A stretch of 64,000 nucleotides of DNA from Brumimicrobium sp041655765. Lineage in GTDB: Bacteria; Bacteroidota; Bacteroidia; Flavobacteriales_D; Crocinitomicaceae. Positions 1-9,748 of the stretch are shown one piece after another. Under the pieces are notes generated by a model. The model was not told where the DNA came from. It did not search any database and was given only the letters and a program-made list of their open reading frames with translations. A program made the position numbers and the translations under genes. The stretch lies in assembly GCA_041655765.1 (NCBI GenBank), contig JBBAEU010000004.1, positions 1-64,000 of the forward strand, in the 5' to 3' direction. Numbering within the stretch: the first letter of the stretch is position 1; the number at the start of each line of letters is the position of its first letter.

Positions 1-188
1 CACTGATTTCTATAGTTTAAATTAAATCTAGGACAACCATGACTACCAGCAAAAGCCGGATTCAAATAAATTGGGTTGGCATAGAATTGCGAAAACTGAG
101 GATCTTGAGCATAAACCTTGCTCGAAAAGTCACTCATAATCAGCAGTATAGCGAGTATGGGGATGGCAAATATTTTAGTTTTCAGCAT
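1..188 (-). CDS. PorP/SprF family T9SS membrane protein, N-terminal part
   Basis: This partial gene runs off the left edge; only its first 62 codons are present. The start MLKTKIFAIPILAILL is a signal peptide ending near VYA, followed by QDPQFSQFYANPIYLNPAFAGS, broken here only by the reader's need: the key block is QFSQFYANP then LNPAFAG. That block is the hallmark of the PorP/SprF outer-membrane family, which works with the type IX secretion system or with exported adhesins. It lies divergent from porU with 192 bases between the starts. A second PorP/SprF gene lies at 32137-33066. The family is clear, but the specific partner cannot be judged from a fragment. Confidence 0.85.
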   Translation of the reverse strand, partial: MLKTKIFAIPILAILLIMSDFSSKVYAQDPQFSQFYANPIYLNPAFAGSHGCPRFNLNYRNQ

Positions 189-301
189 AATCCAATTTAC
201 AATAAATTATAATCAAGTGTCAATTTTACGAATTTTTTTTGGTTTAGTTACAAAAAAATATGACTTCTTTTAAAATATGTTAAAGTTTCCCTCGTTTTAC
301 C

Positions 302-345
302 CGTGAACAATTATTTATATTTTCGTGAACAATTATTTATATTTT
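302..345 (+). repeat. 22-bp perfect tandem duplication in the porU promoter region
   Basis: A 22-base unit beginning CGTGAACAATTATTTATA occurs twice head to tail, at 302-323 and 324-345, ending 35 bases before the porU start codon. The junction creates TATTTTCG at 318-325, a variant of the Bacteroidota -7 element TAnnTTTG. The 15 bases at 318-332 recur exactly at 47456-47470, upstream of an outer-membrane protein gene. The repeat is seen directly; a promoter role is inferred. Confidence 0.7.
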
Positions 346-380
346 AATGATATGTACATTGTTTTACATTAATAAAAAAA

Positions 381-3300
381 ATGAAAATCTCCATAAAATT
401 AGCGTTATTACTTTTAATTAGTCTTTTTGTTGACAGTATTTTTGCACAAGAAAATGTTTCTGTTCCGTTAAATTGGAAAGATGAACCAAGCAAAATCCTA
501 ATTGGGTCAAGAGAAATTTTATACCCAAGTTTAGAAAATTCTTATGTAAGCGACGAGGAATTTCTTTATATGGAAATATTAAAACGATCAAATCAACACT
601 CTTTTATAGAGTTTTCTTTGACAAACTATCAAACTGAAAGTATTGATGATGTAACCAAAAAGTTTATTGAATATTTTAATTATAAAATTTCAGATAAGCT
701 CGAATTTAATGTACACAACACTTCAGAGGCTGGAAAACCTGTTACGGTCTTAACAATTGTTCCTTTTATAAAGATTAATGGTGAAATAAGAAGGTTAACT
801 ACTGTTAATTTCAATCAATCATTTAAGGCAGTTGGCAACTTAAAATCAACATATTTTGCAGCAAACTCTGTTTTGAGAGCTGGAAATGGGGATTGGTATA
901 AAATTTCTGTGAAAACAGATGGGATTTATAAAATTGATTATGATTTTTTAAAAGATATAGGGGTTGATATCGACAATATCAATCCCCAACACATTCATAT
1001 ATATGGTAATGGTTTTGGAAAATTACCTGAAGAAAATGATGTTTATCGACCTGACGACCTTATTAAAAATGCAATTTATATTGAAGGTGAGAATGATGGT
1101 TCTTTTGATCAAAATGACTATATTTTGTTTTATGGAAAAGGCCCACATAGATGGGAATGGAACGGAACAACAGATGCATTTGAAAGGGTTTTAAATATTT
1201 ATTCAGACCATACTGCCTATTTTATCAATATCAATACAAGTGATCCACCGTTAAGAATTGGAAATGCAACTCAAACAGCGCAACCTGCAACCCACATTGT
1301 TACGGATTATAACTCTTACAGCATTCATGAGAGAGAAGAGTTGAATATTTTGAGAACTGGACAAAGATGGTATGGTGAAGTGTTTGATGTACACTTATCT
1401 CAAACGTTTCCGATACATATTCCAGATTTAAAAGTAAATGAACCTGCTAAATTGAGAGGTGCATTTGCGGCTACACATGGAGGACCTTCTAACAGTGCCT
1501 ATTTTTCTGTTCAATATAATGGTAACAGTTTAGCGAATGTTTCTATGGGAATGCCTGGAAGTGGTAGTATAACGAGAGGAAGTTTCTTTTATAATGGTAC
1601 TGATTTTCGTCCTTCTACGAGTACATTTGCAATTCATGTACAATACAATCGTAGCAATCCATCAGATAAAGGATACTTAGATTTTCTAGAAGTAAATAGC
1701 AGAAGTTTTCTTAAATATCATAATAAAATTCATTTTAGAGATGTTAACTCTGTTGGGGTAGGAAATGTTGCCGAATTTAATATAAGTAATTTTCCCTCAA
1801 ATGCGACTGTTTGGGAGATAACAGAACCAACAAATCCTCGACTTATACAAGGGGATTTAGTAGGAGGAACTTATTCATTTAGTGTTAACTCTGATTCACT
1901 AAGGAGCTTTGCAGCTTTCGACGCCAATAGTTATGCAAGACCGAACTTTATAAAGAAAGTAGCAAATCAAAACTTACATGCATTGGCTCAAGCAGATTAT
2001 TTGATTATTACCCATTCAAAATTTTTAAACCAAGCAGAAAGATTAGCTAATTTACATAGAAATAACGGATTGTCTGTTCATGTTGTTACAACAGAGCAAG
2101 TGTACAATGAATTTTCGGGAGGAACACAAGATCCAACAGCAATTAAGTTCTTTGCAAAAATGTTCTATGATCGAGCACAAGGCGATGTTGACCAACAACC
2201 TAAATATATGCTTTTGTTTGGAAGAGGTTCGTATGACCCTTTAAATCGAGTTGAAAATAATTACAATCTGGTTGTGATGTACGAAACCGAAAATTCAGAA
2301 TCATATACATCTTCTGTTGTTACAGACGATTATTTCGGATTGTTAGATGATACAGAATCTTTTGGGGCTACTGATTTGTTAGATATTGCCATCGGTCGTT
2401 TTATTGCAATTCAAGAACAAGATGCAAAAATATTGGTTGACAAAGTTGAACATTATATGAACAATGGTTCCGATCTTTTTGCACAGGTTGGAGATGGCTG
2501 TTGTGATAAAGAAGAAGATAATACAACACACGGAGATTGGAGAAATCGATATATGGTTATTGCAGATGATGAAGAAAGCGGTACTTTTGTTATCAATGAT
2601 TTAGAGCCATCTGCAAATTATGTTTTTGCTAATCATCCTGAAATGAATGCTAAAAAGATTTACTCAGATGCTTATACACAAATTACAACGGCTGGTGGAG
2701 AACGTTATCCTGATGTAAATGAGGATATTAGCAGAAATATAGAAGCTGGAGTTTTGGTTTCTTGTTTTGTAGGTCATGGAGGTCCAACTGGAGCTACATC
2801 AGAAAGGATTATGACCATCGGGGAAACACAGGCTTATCGAAATATTGATAAATTAATGTTGTTCATGTCTGCAACATGTGAGTTTGCACGAGTGGATGAT
2901 AACGAAAGGGTTTCTATTGGAGAATATATGTCTTTGAATGACCAAGGTGGAGCAATTGCGCTAATGACGACATCAAGGGCGGTTTTTATTACCACAAATT
3001 CATTGATAACAAAGGAGTTTTTTAAATATACTTTTAAGCGAGATTCAGAATTAAAGCCACCTACTTTTGGTGATATTATAACAAATACTAAAAATAATGT
3101 TGCTGTTGCTAATGTAAACAAAAGAAGTTTTATGTTGGTTGGGGACCCAGCTTTGAGAATTGCTTTGCCTTATGAAAAAGTGGTTTTAGATAGCATCAAT
3201 GGTGTTCATATTACTTCGGGTGTTGATACGTTAAAAGCATTGTCAAAAGTTAGAATGAAAGCACATATCGAAGATCAATATGGAAATAAGCTAAGTAATT

Positions 3301-4256
3301 TTAATGGAATAATTCAAAATACTATTTTTGACAAACCTACTGTTGCAGCTACATTAGGGCAAGATCTTACTTCACCAGTAATCGACTTTGAAAAGCAAGA
3401 AAGTATTCTGTTTAGGGGAAAGTCAACTGTTAAAAATGGAGAGTTAGACTTTGAGTTTATCGTGCCAAAAGATATTAATTACGCTTACGGTGAAGGAAAA
3501 GCGAGTTTCTACGCATGGAGTGAAGCCAACAAAAGCGCTGGCGGATATTCTAATGGATTTATCATTGGCGGTATTGATACTACAGGACTTAGTGATAATG
3601 AAGGTCCATTGGTTGAGTTATACTTAAATGATGATAGCTTTGTAAATGGTGGAATTACCAATGAAACTCCTATTTTGATTGCGAAGTTGTACGATGAAAG
3701 CGGAATTAATACAGTTGGAAATGGAATCGGACATGATATTACCTTGATTATTGATGACAAAACAGATAAAGCAATTGTTTTAAATGATTTCTATGAATCT
3801 GATTTAGATACATATAAAAGTGGAGAAGTTCGTTATCAGCTTAGTAAATTGAAGCCAGGATTGCATACTTTAACGTTTAAAGCTTGGGATGTAAATAATA
3901 ACTCAAGTGAATGGCGAATAGAGTTTGTAGTGCAAGAAGATAGAGAATTGGTTTTAGATCATGTTTTAAATTATCCAAATCCATTTACTACGCATACAGA
4001 ATTTTTCTTTGAGCACAATCAAGTTTGTGAGGCACTGCAAACCCAAATCGAAATCTATACCGTAACAGGAAGATTGGTTAAAACAATTAATCAATTGATA
4101 GAAACACAAGGGTTTAGAACAGCTGGAATTCTTTGGGATGGTAGAGATGAATTTGGAGATGAATTGGCAAGAGGTGTTTATATTTACAGAGTAACTGTCG
4201 AAACACCAGATGGAGATAAAGCTCAGGAAATACAAAAATTATATCTTTTAAAATAA
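381..4256 (+). CDS. porU: T9SS sortase PorU (C25 gingipain-family peptidase)
   Basis: PorU is the cell-surface transpeptidase of the type IX secretion system: it removes the C-terminal signal of exported cargo and attaches the mature protein to anionic lipopolysaccharide. The protein has 1291 residues, with a signal peptide of about 22 residues ending SIFA. The C25 catalytic pair is visible as His799 in CFVGHGG and Cys833 in MSATCEFAR, a spacing close to that of known PorU and gingipain proteins. The C-terminus (about residue 1195 onward, beginning LNYPNPFTTHTEF) is the CTD-like beta domain typical of PorU. The ATG at 381 follows an A-rich leader and starts the signal peptide directly. porV follows 113 bases later, the usual Bacteroidota arrangement. 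Confidence 0.93.
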   Translation: MKISIKLALLLLISLFVDSIFAQENVSVPLNWKDEPSKILIGSREILYPSLENSYVSDEEFLYMEILKRSNQHSFIEFSLTNYQTESIDDVTKKFIEYFNYKISDKLEFNVHNTSEAGKPVTVLTIVPFIKINGEIRRLTTVNFNQSFKAVGNLKSTYFAANSVLRAGNGDWYKISVKTDGIYKIDYDFLKDIGVDIDNINPQHIHIYGNGFGKLPEENDVYRPDDLIKNAIYIEGENDGSFDQNDYILFYGKGPHRWEWNGTTDAFERVLNIYSDHTAYFININTSDPPLRIGNATQTAQPATHIVTDYNSYSIHEREELNILRTGQRWYGEVFDVHLSQTFPIHIPDLKVNEPAKLRGAFAATHGGPSNSAYFSVQYNGNSLANVSMGMPGSGSITRGSFFYNGTDFRPSTSTFAIHVQYNRSNPSDKGYLDFLEVNSRSFLKYHNKIHFRDVNSVGVGNVAEFNISNFPSNATVWEITEPTNPRLIQGDLVGGTYSFSVNSDSLRSFAAFDANSYARPNFIKKVANQNLHALAQADYLIITHSKFLNQAERLANLHRNNGLSVHVVTTEQVYNEFSGGTQDPTAIKFFAKMFYDRAQGDVDQQPKYMLLFGRGSYDPLNRVENNYNLVVMYETENSESYTSSVVTDDYFGLLDDTESFGATDLLDIAIGRFIAIQEQDAKILVDKVEHYMNNGSDLFAQVGDGCCDKEEDNTTHGDWRNRYMVIADDEESGTFVINDLEPSANYVFANHPEMNAKKIYSDAYTQITTAGGERYPDVNEDISRNIEAGVLVSCFVGHGGPTGATSERIMTIGETQAYRNIDKLMLFMSATCEFARVDDNERVSIGEYMSLNDQGGAIALMTTSRAVFITTNSLITKEFFKYTFKRDSELKPPTFGDIITNTKNNVAVANVNKRSFMLVGDPALRIALPYEKVVLDSINGVHITSGVDTLKALSKVRMKAHIEDQYGNKLSNFNGIIQNTIFDKPTVAATLGQDLTSPVIDFEKQESILFRGKSTVKNGELDFEFIVPKDINYAYGEGKASFYAWSEANKSAGGYSNGFIIGGIDTTGLSDNEGPLVELYLNDDSFVNGGITNETPILIAKLYDESGINTVGNGIGHDITLIIDDKTDKAIVLNDFYESDLDTYKSGEVRYQLSKLKPGLHTLTFKAWDVNNNSSEWRIEFVVQEDRELVLDHVLNYPNPFTTHTEFFFEHNQVCEALQTQIEIYTVTGRLVKTINQLIETQGFRTAGILWDGRDEFGDELARGVYIYRVTVETPDGDKAQEIQKLYLLK

Positions 4257-4283
4257 AAACACAATAAATTTTCAATGTTTACG

Positions 4284-4291
4284 TATATTTG
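4284..4291 (+). promoter_or_regulatory. -7 promoter element for porV
   Basis: TATATTTG matches the Bacteroidota -7 consensus TAnnTTTG and lies 78 bases before the porV ATG. No clear -33 TTG is visible at the right distance. It suggests that porV can be transcribed separately from porU. Confidence 0.5.
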
Positions 4292-4369
4292 TTGACTTAT
4301 TGAAAAAATCTATGATTCTTAATTCTTTTTTGGTTTTTTTAATTATAGAATATATTGAAATATAAAGTA

Positions 4370-5641
4370 ATGACAAAAAAAATTATACTTTCTAGTTTGA
4401 CCGTTTTTATCGGCATGACGACAATTGGACAAACAGGAAATGTGGCATCAAAAGATCCTTCAGAACTGCAATTAAATACAATTACTACTGCAGTGCCTTT
4501 TTTGCAAATTACTCCTGATTCCCGTTCAGGAGCATTGGGAGATGTAGGAACAGCATTAAGCCCTTCATCTAATTCTTTATTCTGGAACACTTCGATGTTA
4601 GGTTTTACAAAAGAAAGATCTGAAATCTCTATTTCTTATTCACCTTGGTTGCAAAACTTGGCTTCAGATATTCACCTTTCTCATTTAGCAGGATTCTATC
4701 AGATAAACGAAAGAAACGTGATTGGTGCTTCTTTGAGATATTTTAGTCTGGGAGAAATCACTTTTACGGATGAGTATGCGCAAGAAACTAGGGTCCACAA
4801 ACCCAATGAATTCGAATTATTAGCAGGTTATTCTTTTAAATTGAATAACAATTTCTCGTTGGGGCTAAATGGTAAGTTTATTTATTCAAACTTAACTGCA
4901 AACGCTTCTGTTGGCGGTTCTTCTACAAAAGCTGGATTGGCAGGGGCAGCAGATGTCTCATTTTCATATTTTAATGATGAAATTAGCTATGGTAAAACGC
5001 CAGGGAAAATCGCAGTGGGCGTCACAATTAACAATATTGGTAATAAAGTTGCTTATACAGTAGAAAATGATAGAGATTTCTTACCAACAAATCTAAAAAT
5101 TGGAACTGCACTAACATTTGACATTGATGCTTATAACAACGTTACTTGGGCAACTGATATATCAAAAATGTTGGTCCCAACTGCACCAAATATTGACCCA
5201 TTAACTGGAGAAATTCGTTCTGGGAAAGACCCAAATGTTGGTGTGGTTATGGGAATGATTCAATCTTTTTATGATGCACCAGGTTCTTTAGAACGTGACG
5301 CAAATGGAAATTTGATTGAAAACAATGGTGAGTACAAAGTGGCTAAAGGAACTAAATTTAAAGAGGAATTGTCTGAAATTATGATTGGAACAGGTGTAGA
5401 ATATTGGTATAACGACTTATTTGCGGCTAGAGGAGGGTTTTTCTATGAGGCCTTAAATAAAGGTGCAAGACAACATTTTACATTTGGGGTTGGATTGAAA
5501 TATAAGTTATTTGGTATTGATTTTTCATACTTAACTTCCATTCGAAGAAACAATCCATTGCAAAATACCATTCGATTTACGCTTAGATTACATTTAGGAT
5601 ATAAAGATAAAAACCAAGATCAAGAATTGAGAGTCGATTAA
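4370..5641 (+). CDS. porV: T9SS outer-membrane protein PorV (LptO)
   Basis: PorV is a FadL-like outer-membrane beta-barrel that carries T9SS cargo from the SprA translocon to the PorU sortase. The product has 423 residues from the ATG at 4370 (MTKKIILSSLTVF); an upstream in-frame TTG at 4355 is less likely because it places a charged stretch before the signal peptide. The signature PFLQITPDSRSGALGDVG, about 45 residues from the start, is the conserved PorV/FadL-like N-terminal block with Asp-Arg-Ala/Gly-type motif. Repeated amphipathic strands and a C-terminal FTLRLHLGYK strand fit a barrel. It directly follows porU. A strong terminator at 5669-5701 ends the unit. Confidence 0.92.
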   Translation: MTKKIILSSLTVFIGMTTIGQTGNVASKDPSELQLNTITTAVPFLQITPDSRSGALGDVGTALSPSSNSLFWNTSMLGFTKERSEISISYSPWLQNLASDIHLSHLAGFYQINERNVIGASLRYFSLGEITFTDEYAQETRVHKPNEFELLAGYSFKLNNNFSLGLNGKFIYSNLTANASVGGSSTKAGLAGAADVSFSYFNDEISYGKTPGKIAVGVTINNIGNKVAYTVENDRDFLPTNLKIGTALTFDIDAYNNVTWATDISKMLVPTAPNIDPLTGEIRSGKDPNVGVVMGMIQSFYDAPGSLERDANGNLIENNGEYKVAKGTKFKEELSEIMIGTGVEYWYNDLFAARGGFFYEALNKGARQHFTFGVGLKYKLFGIDFSYLTSIRRNNPLQNTIRFTLRLHLGYKDKNQDQELRVD

Positions 5642-5668
5642 TTAAGTTTTAAAAAATAAATAAAATTG

Positions 5669-5701
5669 TGTCCATAAATATAGATTTGTGGACATTTTTT
5701 T
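5669..5701 (+). terminator. Rho-independent terminator after porV
   Basis: TGTCCATAAA (5669-5678) pairs with TTTGTGGACA (5685-5694) through ten pairs including one G-U, with loop TATAGA, followed by a run of seven T. The rest of the 320-base gap between porV and lemA is A+T-rich and shows no other gene. Confidence 0.85.
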
Positions 5702-5961
5702 ATACAGATAATTCGAATTATCGATTTCTCCGTAAATGAAGAGCTAAAGAAGACTAAACTATTTTATCGGGATTTATATAGAAGTATTTGCCTTTAAAGT
5801 TAGAAGTAAAGAATCTTGATTCTATTTAAGATAAACCGCTGTCATTCATCGCAAAGCAATGGATATTATGGTTTGATTAGACAATAGTGTTAATAAAATT
5901 AAAATTCTAATATTAATATGAATTTTATATTTATCTTTATAAAAATTATAAAATTTAGAAT

Positions 5962-6525
5962 ATGAGTCCGTTAATTATTGGTTTAATCGTTATAGGTGTT
6001 CTTGTGATTTGGATAATCAGCATCTATAACAGTCTCGTAAGGCTTAGAGAAAGTAGAGAAAATGCTTTTGCAGATATTGATGTTCAGTTAAAACAACGTC
6101 ATGATTTGATTCCTCAGCTTGTAGCATCCGTAAAAGGATATATGGATCATGAAAGTAATGTTTTGAAAGAAATTACGGCTGCAAGAACTGGAGCTGTGAA
6201 TGCATCAACCATTAACGAGAAAATTCAAGCAGAACAAAAGCTGTCATCTGCTTTGAGTGGTCTAAATGTACAAGTCGAAGCTTATCCAGATTTAAAAGCA
6301 AGCACAAACTTTATGCAACTTCAAAATGAGTTGTCTGACATTGAAAATAAACTTGCTGCGGTAAGAAGATTTTTTAATTCTGCAACAAAGGAACTGAATG
6401 TATCTGTACAAAAGTTTCCAAACCTGATTTTTGCAGGTATGTTTGGATTCCAAACAGAGCCAATGTTTGATTTAGGTGAAGAGCAAAGAGTGATTTTAGA
6501 AAAAGCACCCGAAATTAAATTTTAA
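5962..6525 (+). CDS. lemA: LemA family protein
   Basis: LemA proteins are small inner-membrane proteins of poorly defined function, often paired with HtpX-type proteases. This one has 187 residues: a single N-terminal membrane helix (about residues 3-22, PLIIGLIVIGVLVIW), then a long helical bundle beginning with the conserved YNSLVRLRESRENAFADIDV block and the QRHDLIPQLV motif typical of the family. The length is normal. The next gene, 73 bases downstream on the same strand, encodes an M48 protease, so the two probably form an operon for membrane protein quality control. The family assignment is firm; the cellular task is not known. Confidence 0.92.
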   Translation: MSPLIIGLIVIGVLVIWIISIYNSLVRLRESRENAFADIDVQLKQRHDLIPQLVASVKGYMDHESNVLKEITAARTGAVNASTINEKIQAEQKLSSALSGLNVQVEAYPDLKASTNFMQLQNELSDIENKLAAVRRFFNSATKELNVSVQKFPNLIFAGMFGFQTEPMFDLGEEQRVILEKAPEIKF

Positions 6526-6598
6526 AATAGAAACAAACTTGATTAGCTTCCCGTTTCTAATTTTTGTTTCGCGTTATCCTAATGTTTAGATAGTTAGT

Positions 6599-7561
6599 AT
6601 GGCTTACGTAGGACTTCAACATCAAATCAAAACCAACAGGCGAAAGTCGATATTATTATTAATGGCATTCCCTTTGCTCGTGTTGGCAATGGTTTTCTTT
6701 ATTACTTTGATATTGACTTACAATCCAGAAGACCCGAATTCATTTAACCTTGCTATGGAGTATTTCATCGGAGCAATTCCAATGACTCTATTAATAGTTG
6801 GTATTTGGTTTGTGATTGCATATTTTGGGAATACCGCAATGATTAATAGTGCTGCAAATTCTCACTCTATTAGCAGAAAGGAAAATATGAGGATTTACAA
6901 CCTCACAGAAAATCTCTGTATGAGTGTTGGAATGAAAATGCCTCAATTACGAGTCATTGAAAGTAGTGCACTCAATGCGTTTGCAAGTGGTATAAATGAT
7001 AAAACTTATACCGTAACATTAACAACAGGAATCATTGATGCACTAACAGATGATGAGCTGGAAGGTGTAATCGCTCATGAGTTGATGCACATTAGAAACC
7101 ATGATGTACGTTTGCTAATTGTGTCAATTATCTTTGTAGGAATTTTTTCTTTTATCATGCAAATAGCAGTACGTTCCCTATTTTACAACAATGCTTTTTC
7201 TAGTAGAAGAAACAATAATGATAAAGGCGGAGGTGCAATTCTTATCATTGCAGTCATTGTTGTTGCTGCAATAGCTTACTTTCTTTCGTTTTTGTTTAAA
7301 CTCGCTTTGAGTAGAAAAAGGGAATACATGGCGGATTCAGGTGCGGTTGAAATGACTAGAAATGCAGATGGATTGGCAAGAGCTTTAGAAAAAATTTCGG
7401 GTCGTTCTAACGTCGAAGAAGTTACAAGCGATGATGTAAAACAAATGTTTATTGAAAATGACCCAAGAGAGCAGTCTAAAGGGTTTTTAGGTGGATTAGG
7501 CGGATTATTTTCAACGCATCCTCCAATTGAAAAGCGGATTCAATTTTTAAGACAGTTGTAA
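6599..7561 (+). CDS. htpX: M48 family metalloprotease, HtpX-like
   Basis: This is an integral-membrane zinc protease of the M48B/HtpX type, which degrades misfolded membrane proteins with its active site facing the cytoplasm. The 320-residue product has two N-terminal membrane helices (about 18-40 and 52-75) and two more near 180-235. The zinc site is visible as HELMH at residues 160-164, with the third ligand Glu242 in the REYMAD motif. A GGLFSTHPPIEKRI segment near the end is also characteristic of the family. It follows lemA. In Bacteroidota such lemA-htpX pairs are common; the substrate here is unknown. Confidence 0.88.
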   Translation: MAYVGLQHQIKTNRRKSILLLMAFPLLVLAMVFFITLILTYNPEDPNSFNLAMEYFIGAIPMTLLIVGIWFVIAYFGNTAMINSAANSHSISRKENMRIYNLTENLCMSVGMKMPQLRVIESSALNAFASGINDKTYTVTLTTGIIDALTDDELEGVIAHELMHIRNHDVRLLIVSIIFVGIFSFIMQIAVRSLFYNNAFSSRRNNNDKGGGAILIIAVIVVAAIAYFLSFLFKLALSRKREYMADSGAVEMTRNADGLARALEKISGRSNVEEVTSDDVKQMFIENDPREQSKGFLGGLGGLFSTHPPIEKRIQFLRQL

Positions 7562-7588
7562 AATTTTAATTGATTGAACAGCCTATAA

Positions 7589-8029
7589 TTATCCTAAACT
7601 CTTTCTGATATTACCCTCTGATGGACGCTCCCAAAACATTATCAAGAGTAAAATGACAGCAAAAAGTAAAAACTTTATTTGATTTGTTAGAAGCGCACAA
7701 ACAATTGAGAAAAGAGCTGATCCTTCTAGTGTTGCAACTTTAATTAAGGAGGCGGTTTTATATCCATCTAAACGTTCTCCCCATGACTTATTCTTATTTT
7801 TTTGGTTGATTTGCTTTGCTAATATTTTTCCAGCAATAAATGTTCCAATAGACATTATTGGGACAAGATATATGGCGATATTATAAAAGTTTTCGTCTGA
7901 AATTCCTTGTGTTTGGTCAATTAATAGAAAATAAACAACACCTGAGAACATAATTATTCCTGCCATTAGGACATAATAAATTAATGAAACTGAATTCAGA
8001 TATTCTCTAGAAATTGGCTTATTTGTCAT
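7589..8029 (-). CDS. Small four-helix membrane protein of unknown function
   Basis: I do not recognise this 146-residue protein as a named family. It has four predicted membrane helices (about 15-36, 48-66, 93-112 and 117-133) joined by short charged loops, including a KQINQKNKNKSWGERLDGYKT-type cytoplasmic loop rich in lysine and asparagine. It converges on the HtpX-like gene, with 27 bases between the stop codons, and lies upstream of proS on the same strand with 100 bases between. Normal codon use and a clean reading frame make it a likely real gene; no function can be given. Confidence 0.7.
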   Translation of the reverse strand: MTNKPISREYLNSVSLIYYVLMAGIIMFSGVVYFLLIDQTQGISDENFYNIAIYLVPIMSIGTFIAGKILAKQINQKNKNKSWGERLDGYKTASLIKVATLEGSALFSIVCALLTNQIKFLLFAVILLLIMFWERPSEGNIRKSLG

Positions 8030-8129
8030 AGCGTCATATATGTTATGGATAAATAAATCGAATCATTGAGTAAATAATGCTTTCAATTTATTAAATTAAA
8101 ATAAATTTTTACTTGAGTTTACAATTTAA

Positions 8130-9599
8130 CTAATAAGCCTTAGCGAATAAGACCCTTCTTTTAGAAGGATTCCCTGTTAAAATACACTTGCCATCTTCCT
8201 CTTTAGAATCTAGAGGAACACATCGAATGGTTGCTTTGGTTTCTTCTTTTATTCTCGCTTCGCTTTCTTTTGTTCCGTCCCAATGAGCTGAAACAAAACC
8301 TCCTTTTCCTTCCAGAATAGTCTTAAACTCCTCATAAGAATTTACCTCTGTGATATGAGAGTTTCTATAAGCCAAAGCCTTGTTGTATAAGTTGTCTTGG
8401 ATTTCATCAAGTAAATTCTCAATATATTTATCAATATTGTTCCAAGAAACTACATTTTTCTCTTTTGTATCCCGACGAGCTACTTCTGCATTGTTGTTTT
8501 CCAAATCCCTTGGACCAATCGCAATACGAATCGGAACACCTTTTGCCTCATATTCGGCAAATTTCCAGCCCGGACGTTTGTTACTGTCATCGTCGTATTT
8601 AACCGAAATTCCAGCTACTTTTAGCTTCTCGATTAATTGATTTACTTTTTCTGTTATTTGAGCCAGTTGTTCGTCAGTTTTATGAATTGGAACAATTGCC
8701 ACCTGAATAGGAGCTAATTTTGGAGGTAAAACCAATCCTTCATCATCTGAATGTGTCATAATTAATCCTCCAATTAACCTTGTTGAAACTCCCCAAGAAG
8801 TTGCCCAAACATACTCAAGTTGTCCATCTTGGTTAGCAAATTTTACATCAAAAGCTTTTGCAAAATTTTGACCTAAAAAGTGAGAAGTACCCGCTTGAAG
8901 GGCCTTCCCGTCTTGCATCAAAGCTTCGATACAATACGTGTCTTCTGCTCCAGCAAATCTTTCAGATTCTGTTTTCCAGCCCTTAACAACTGGCATGGCC
9001 ATATATTTTTCAGCAAACTCTGTATAGACACGAAGCATTTTTTCAGCTTCTTCTATCGCTTCTTGTTTGGTTGCGTGTGCCGTATGACCTTCTTGCCATA
9101 AAAACTCAGAAGTCCTCAAGAAAAGTCTTGTTCTCATTTCCCACCTCACAACATTTGCCCACTGATTGATTAATAGAGGTAAATCTCTGTATGATTGAAT
9201 CCAGTTTTTATATGAATTCCATATAATTGTTTCAGAGGTTGGGCGAACAATTAGTTCTTCCTCTAACTTTGCACCAGGGTCAACATTTAATTGATTATTT
9301 TCGTCAACCTTTAAGCGATAATGTGTGACAACAGCACACTCTTTAGCAAAGCCATCCACATGCTGCGCTTCTTTATTCAAATAAGATTTTGGAATAAATA
9401 GTGGAAAATAAGCATTGGAATGACCAGTTTCTTTAAACATTTTGTCTAAATAACCCTGCATCTTTTCCCAAATAGCGTATCCATAAGGCTTAATAACCAT
9501 CATACCTCGAACATCCGAGTGTTCTGCTAAATCCGCTTTTTCAATAACTTCTCCGTACCACTTTGAATAATCTTTCTCTCTTGTTGTGAATTTTGACAT
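8130..9599 (-). CDS. proS: Prolyl-tRNA synthetase (archaeal/eukaryote-type)
   Basis: ProS charges tRNA-Pro with proline in the cytoplasm. The 489-residue protein is the short class II form without the bacterial editing insertion, as found in archaea, eukaryotes and many Bacteroidota. Motif 2 is visible as RWEMRTRLFLRTSEFLWQEG and motif 3 as the GLIMTHSDDEGLVLPP segment, followed by the anticodon-binding domain (about residues 290-395) and the C-terminal domain with KCILTGNPSKRRV ending in Tyr, typical of this subgroup. A -7 promoter element lies at 9679-9686. The following small gene at 9749 is divergent. Confidence 0.95.
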   Translation of the reverse strand: MSKFTTREKDYSKWYGEVIEKADLAEHSDVRGMMVIKPYGYAIWEKMQGYLDKMFKETGHSNAYFPLFIPKSYLNKEAQHVDGFAKECAVVTHYRLKVDENNQLNVDPGAKLEEELIVRPTSETIIWNSYKNWIQSYRDLPLLINQWANVVRWEMRTRLFLRTSEFLWQEGHTAHATKQEAIEEAEKMLRVYTEFAEKYMAMPVVKGWKTESERFAGAEDTYCIEALMQDGKALQAGTSHFLGQNFAKAFDVKFANQDGQLEYVWATSWGVSTRLIGGLIMTHSDDEGLVLPPKLAPIQVAIVPIHKTDEQLAQITEKVNQLIEKLKVAGISVKYDDDSNKRPGWKFAEYEAKGVPIRIAIGPRDLENNNAEVARRDTKEKNVVSWNNIDKYIENLLDEIQDNLYNKALAYRNSHITEVNSYEEFKTILEGKGGFVSAHWDGTKESEARIKEETKATIRCVPLDSKEEDGKCILTGNPSKRRVLFAKAY

Positions 9600-9612
9600 T
9601 ATGGAATGATTT

Positions 9613-9636
9613 TTGTATATTAAATTGTATATTAAA
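9613..9636. repeat. 12-bp tandem duplication upstream of proS
   Basis: TTGTATATTAAA occurs twice in direct succession at 9613-9624 and 9625-9636, in the untranslated leader just upstream of the proS start codon. It is short and A+T-rich, so chance slippage is the simplest explanation. Confidence 0.5.
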
Positions 9637-9678
9637 TAATTAATTAATAAAAAAAGTTAAAGTTACTATTTATATTTA

Positions 9679-9686
9679 CAAAAGTA
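9679..9686 (-). promoter_or_regulatory. -7 promoter element for proS
   Basis: Read on the minus strand, TACTTTTG matches TAnnTTTG about 80 bases before the proS start. No convincing -33 TTG is seen, so this is a moderate call. Confidence 0.4.
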
Positions 9687-9748
9687 AGAACTCATTTTGT
9701 AATAGGATTAAAAATATGTATCTTTATATCAATTTAAGTGTAGATGAA

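Noticed and set aside
4355..4369. Upstream TTG start for porV
   Set aside because: It puts five residues with two lysines before a standard signal peptide that begins at the ATG at 4370.
5702..5961. Possible gene between the porV terminator and lemA
   Set aside because: No frame of useful length and very A+T-rich; likely only the lemA leader.
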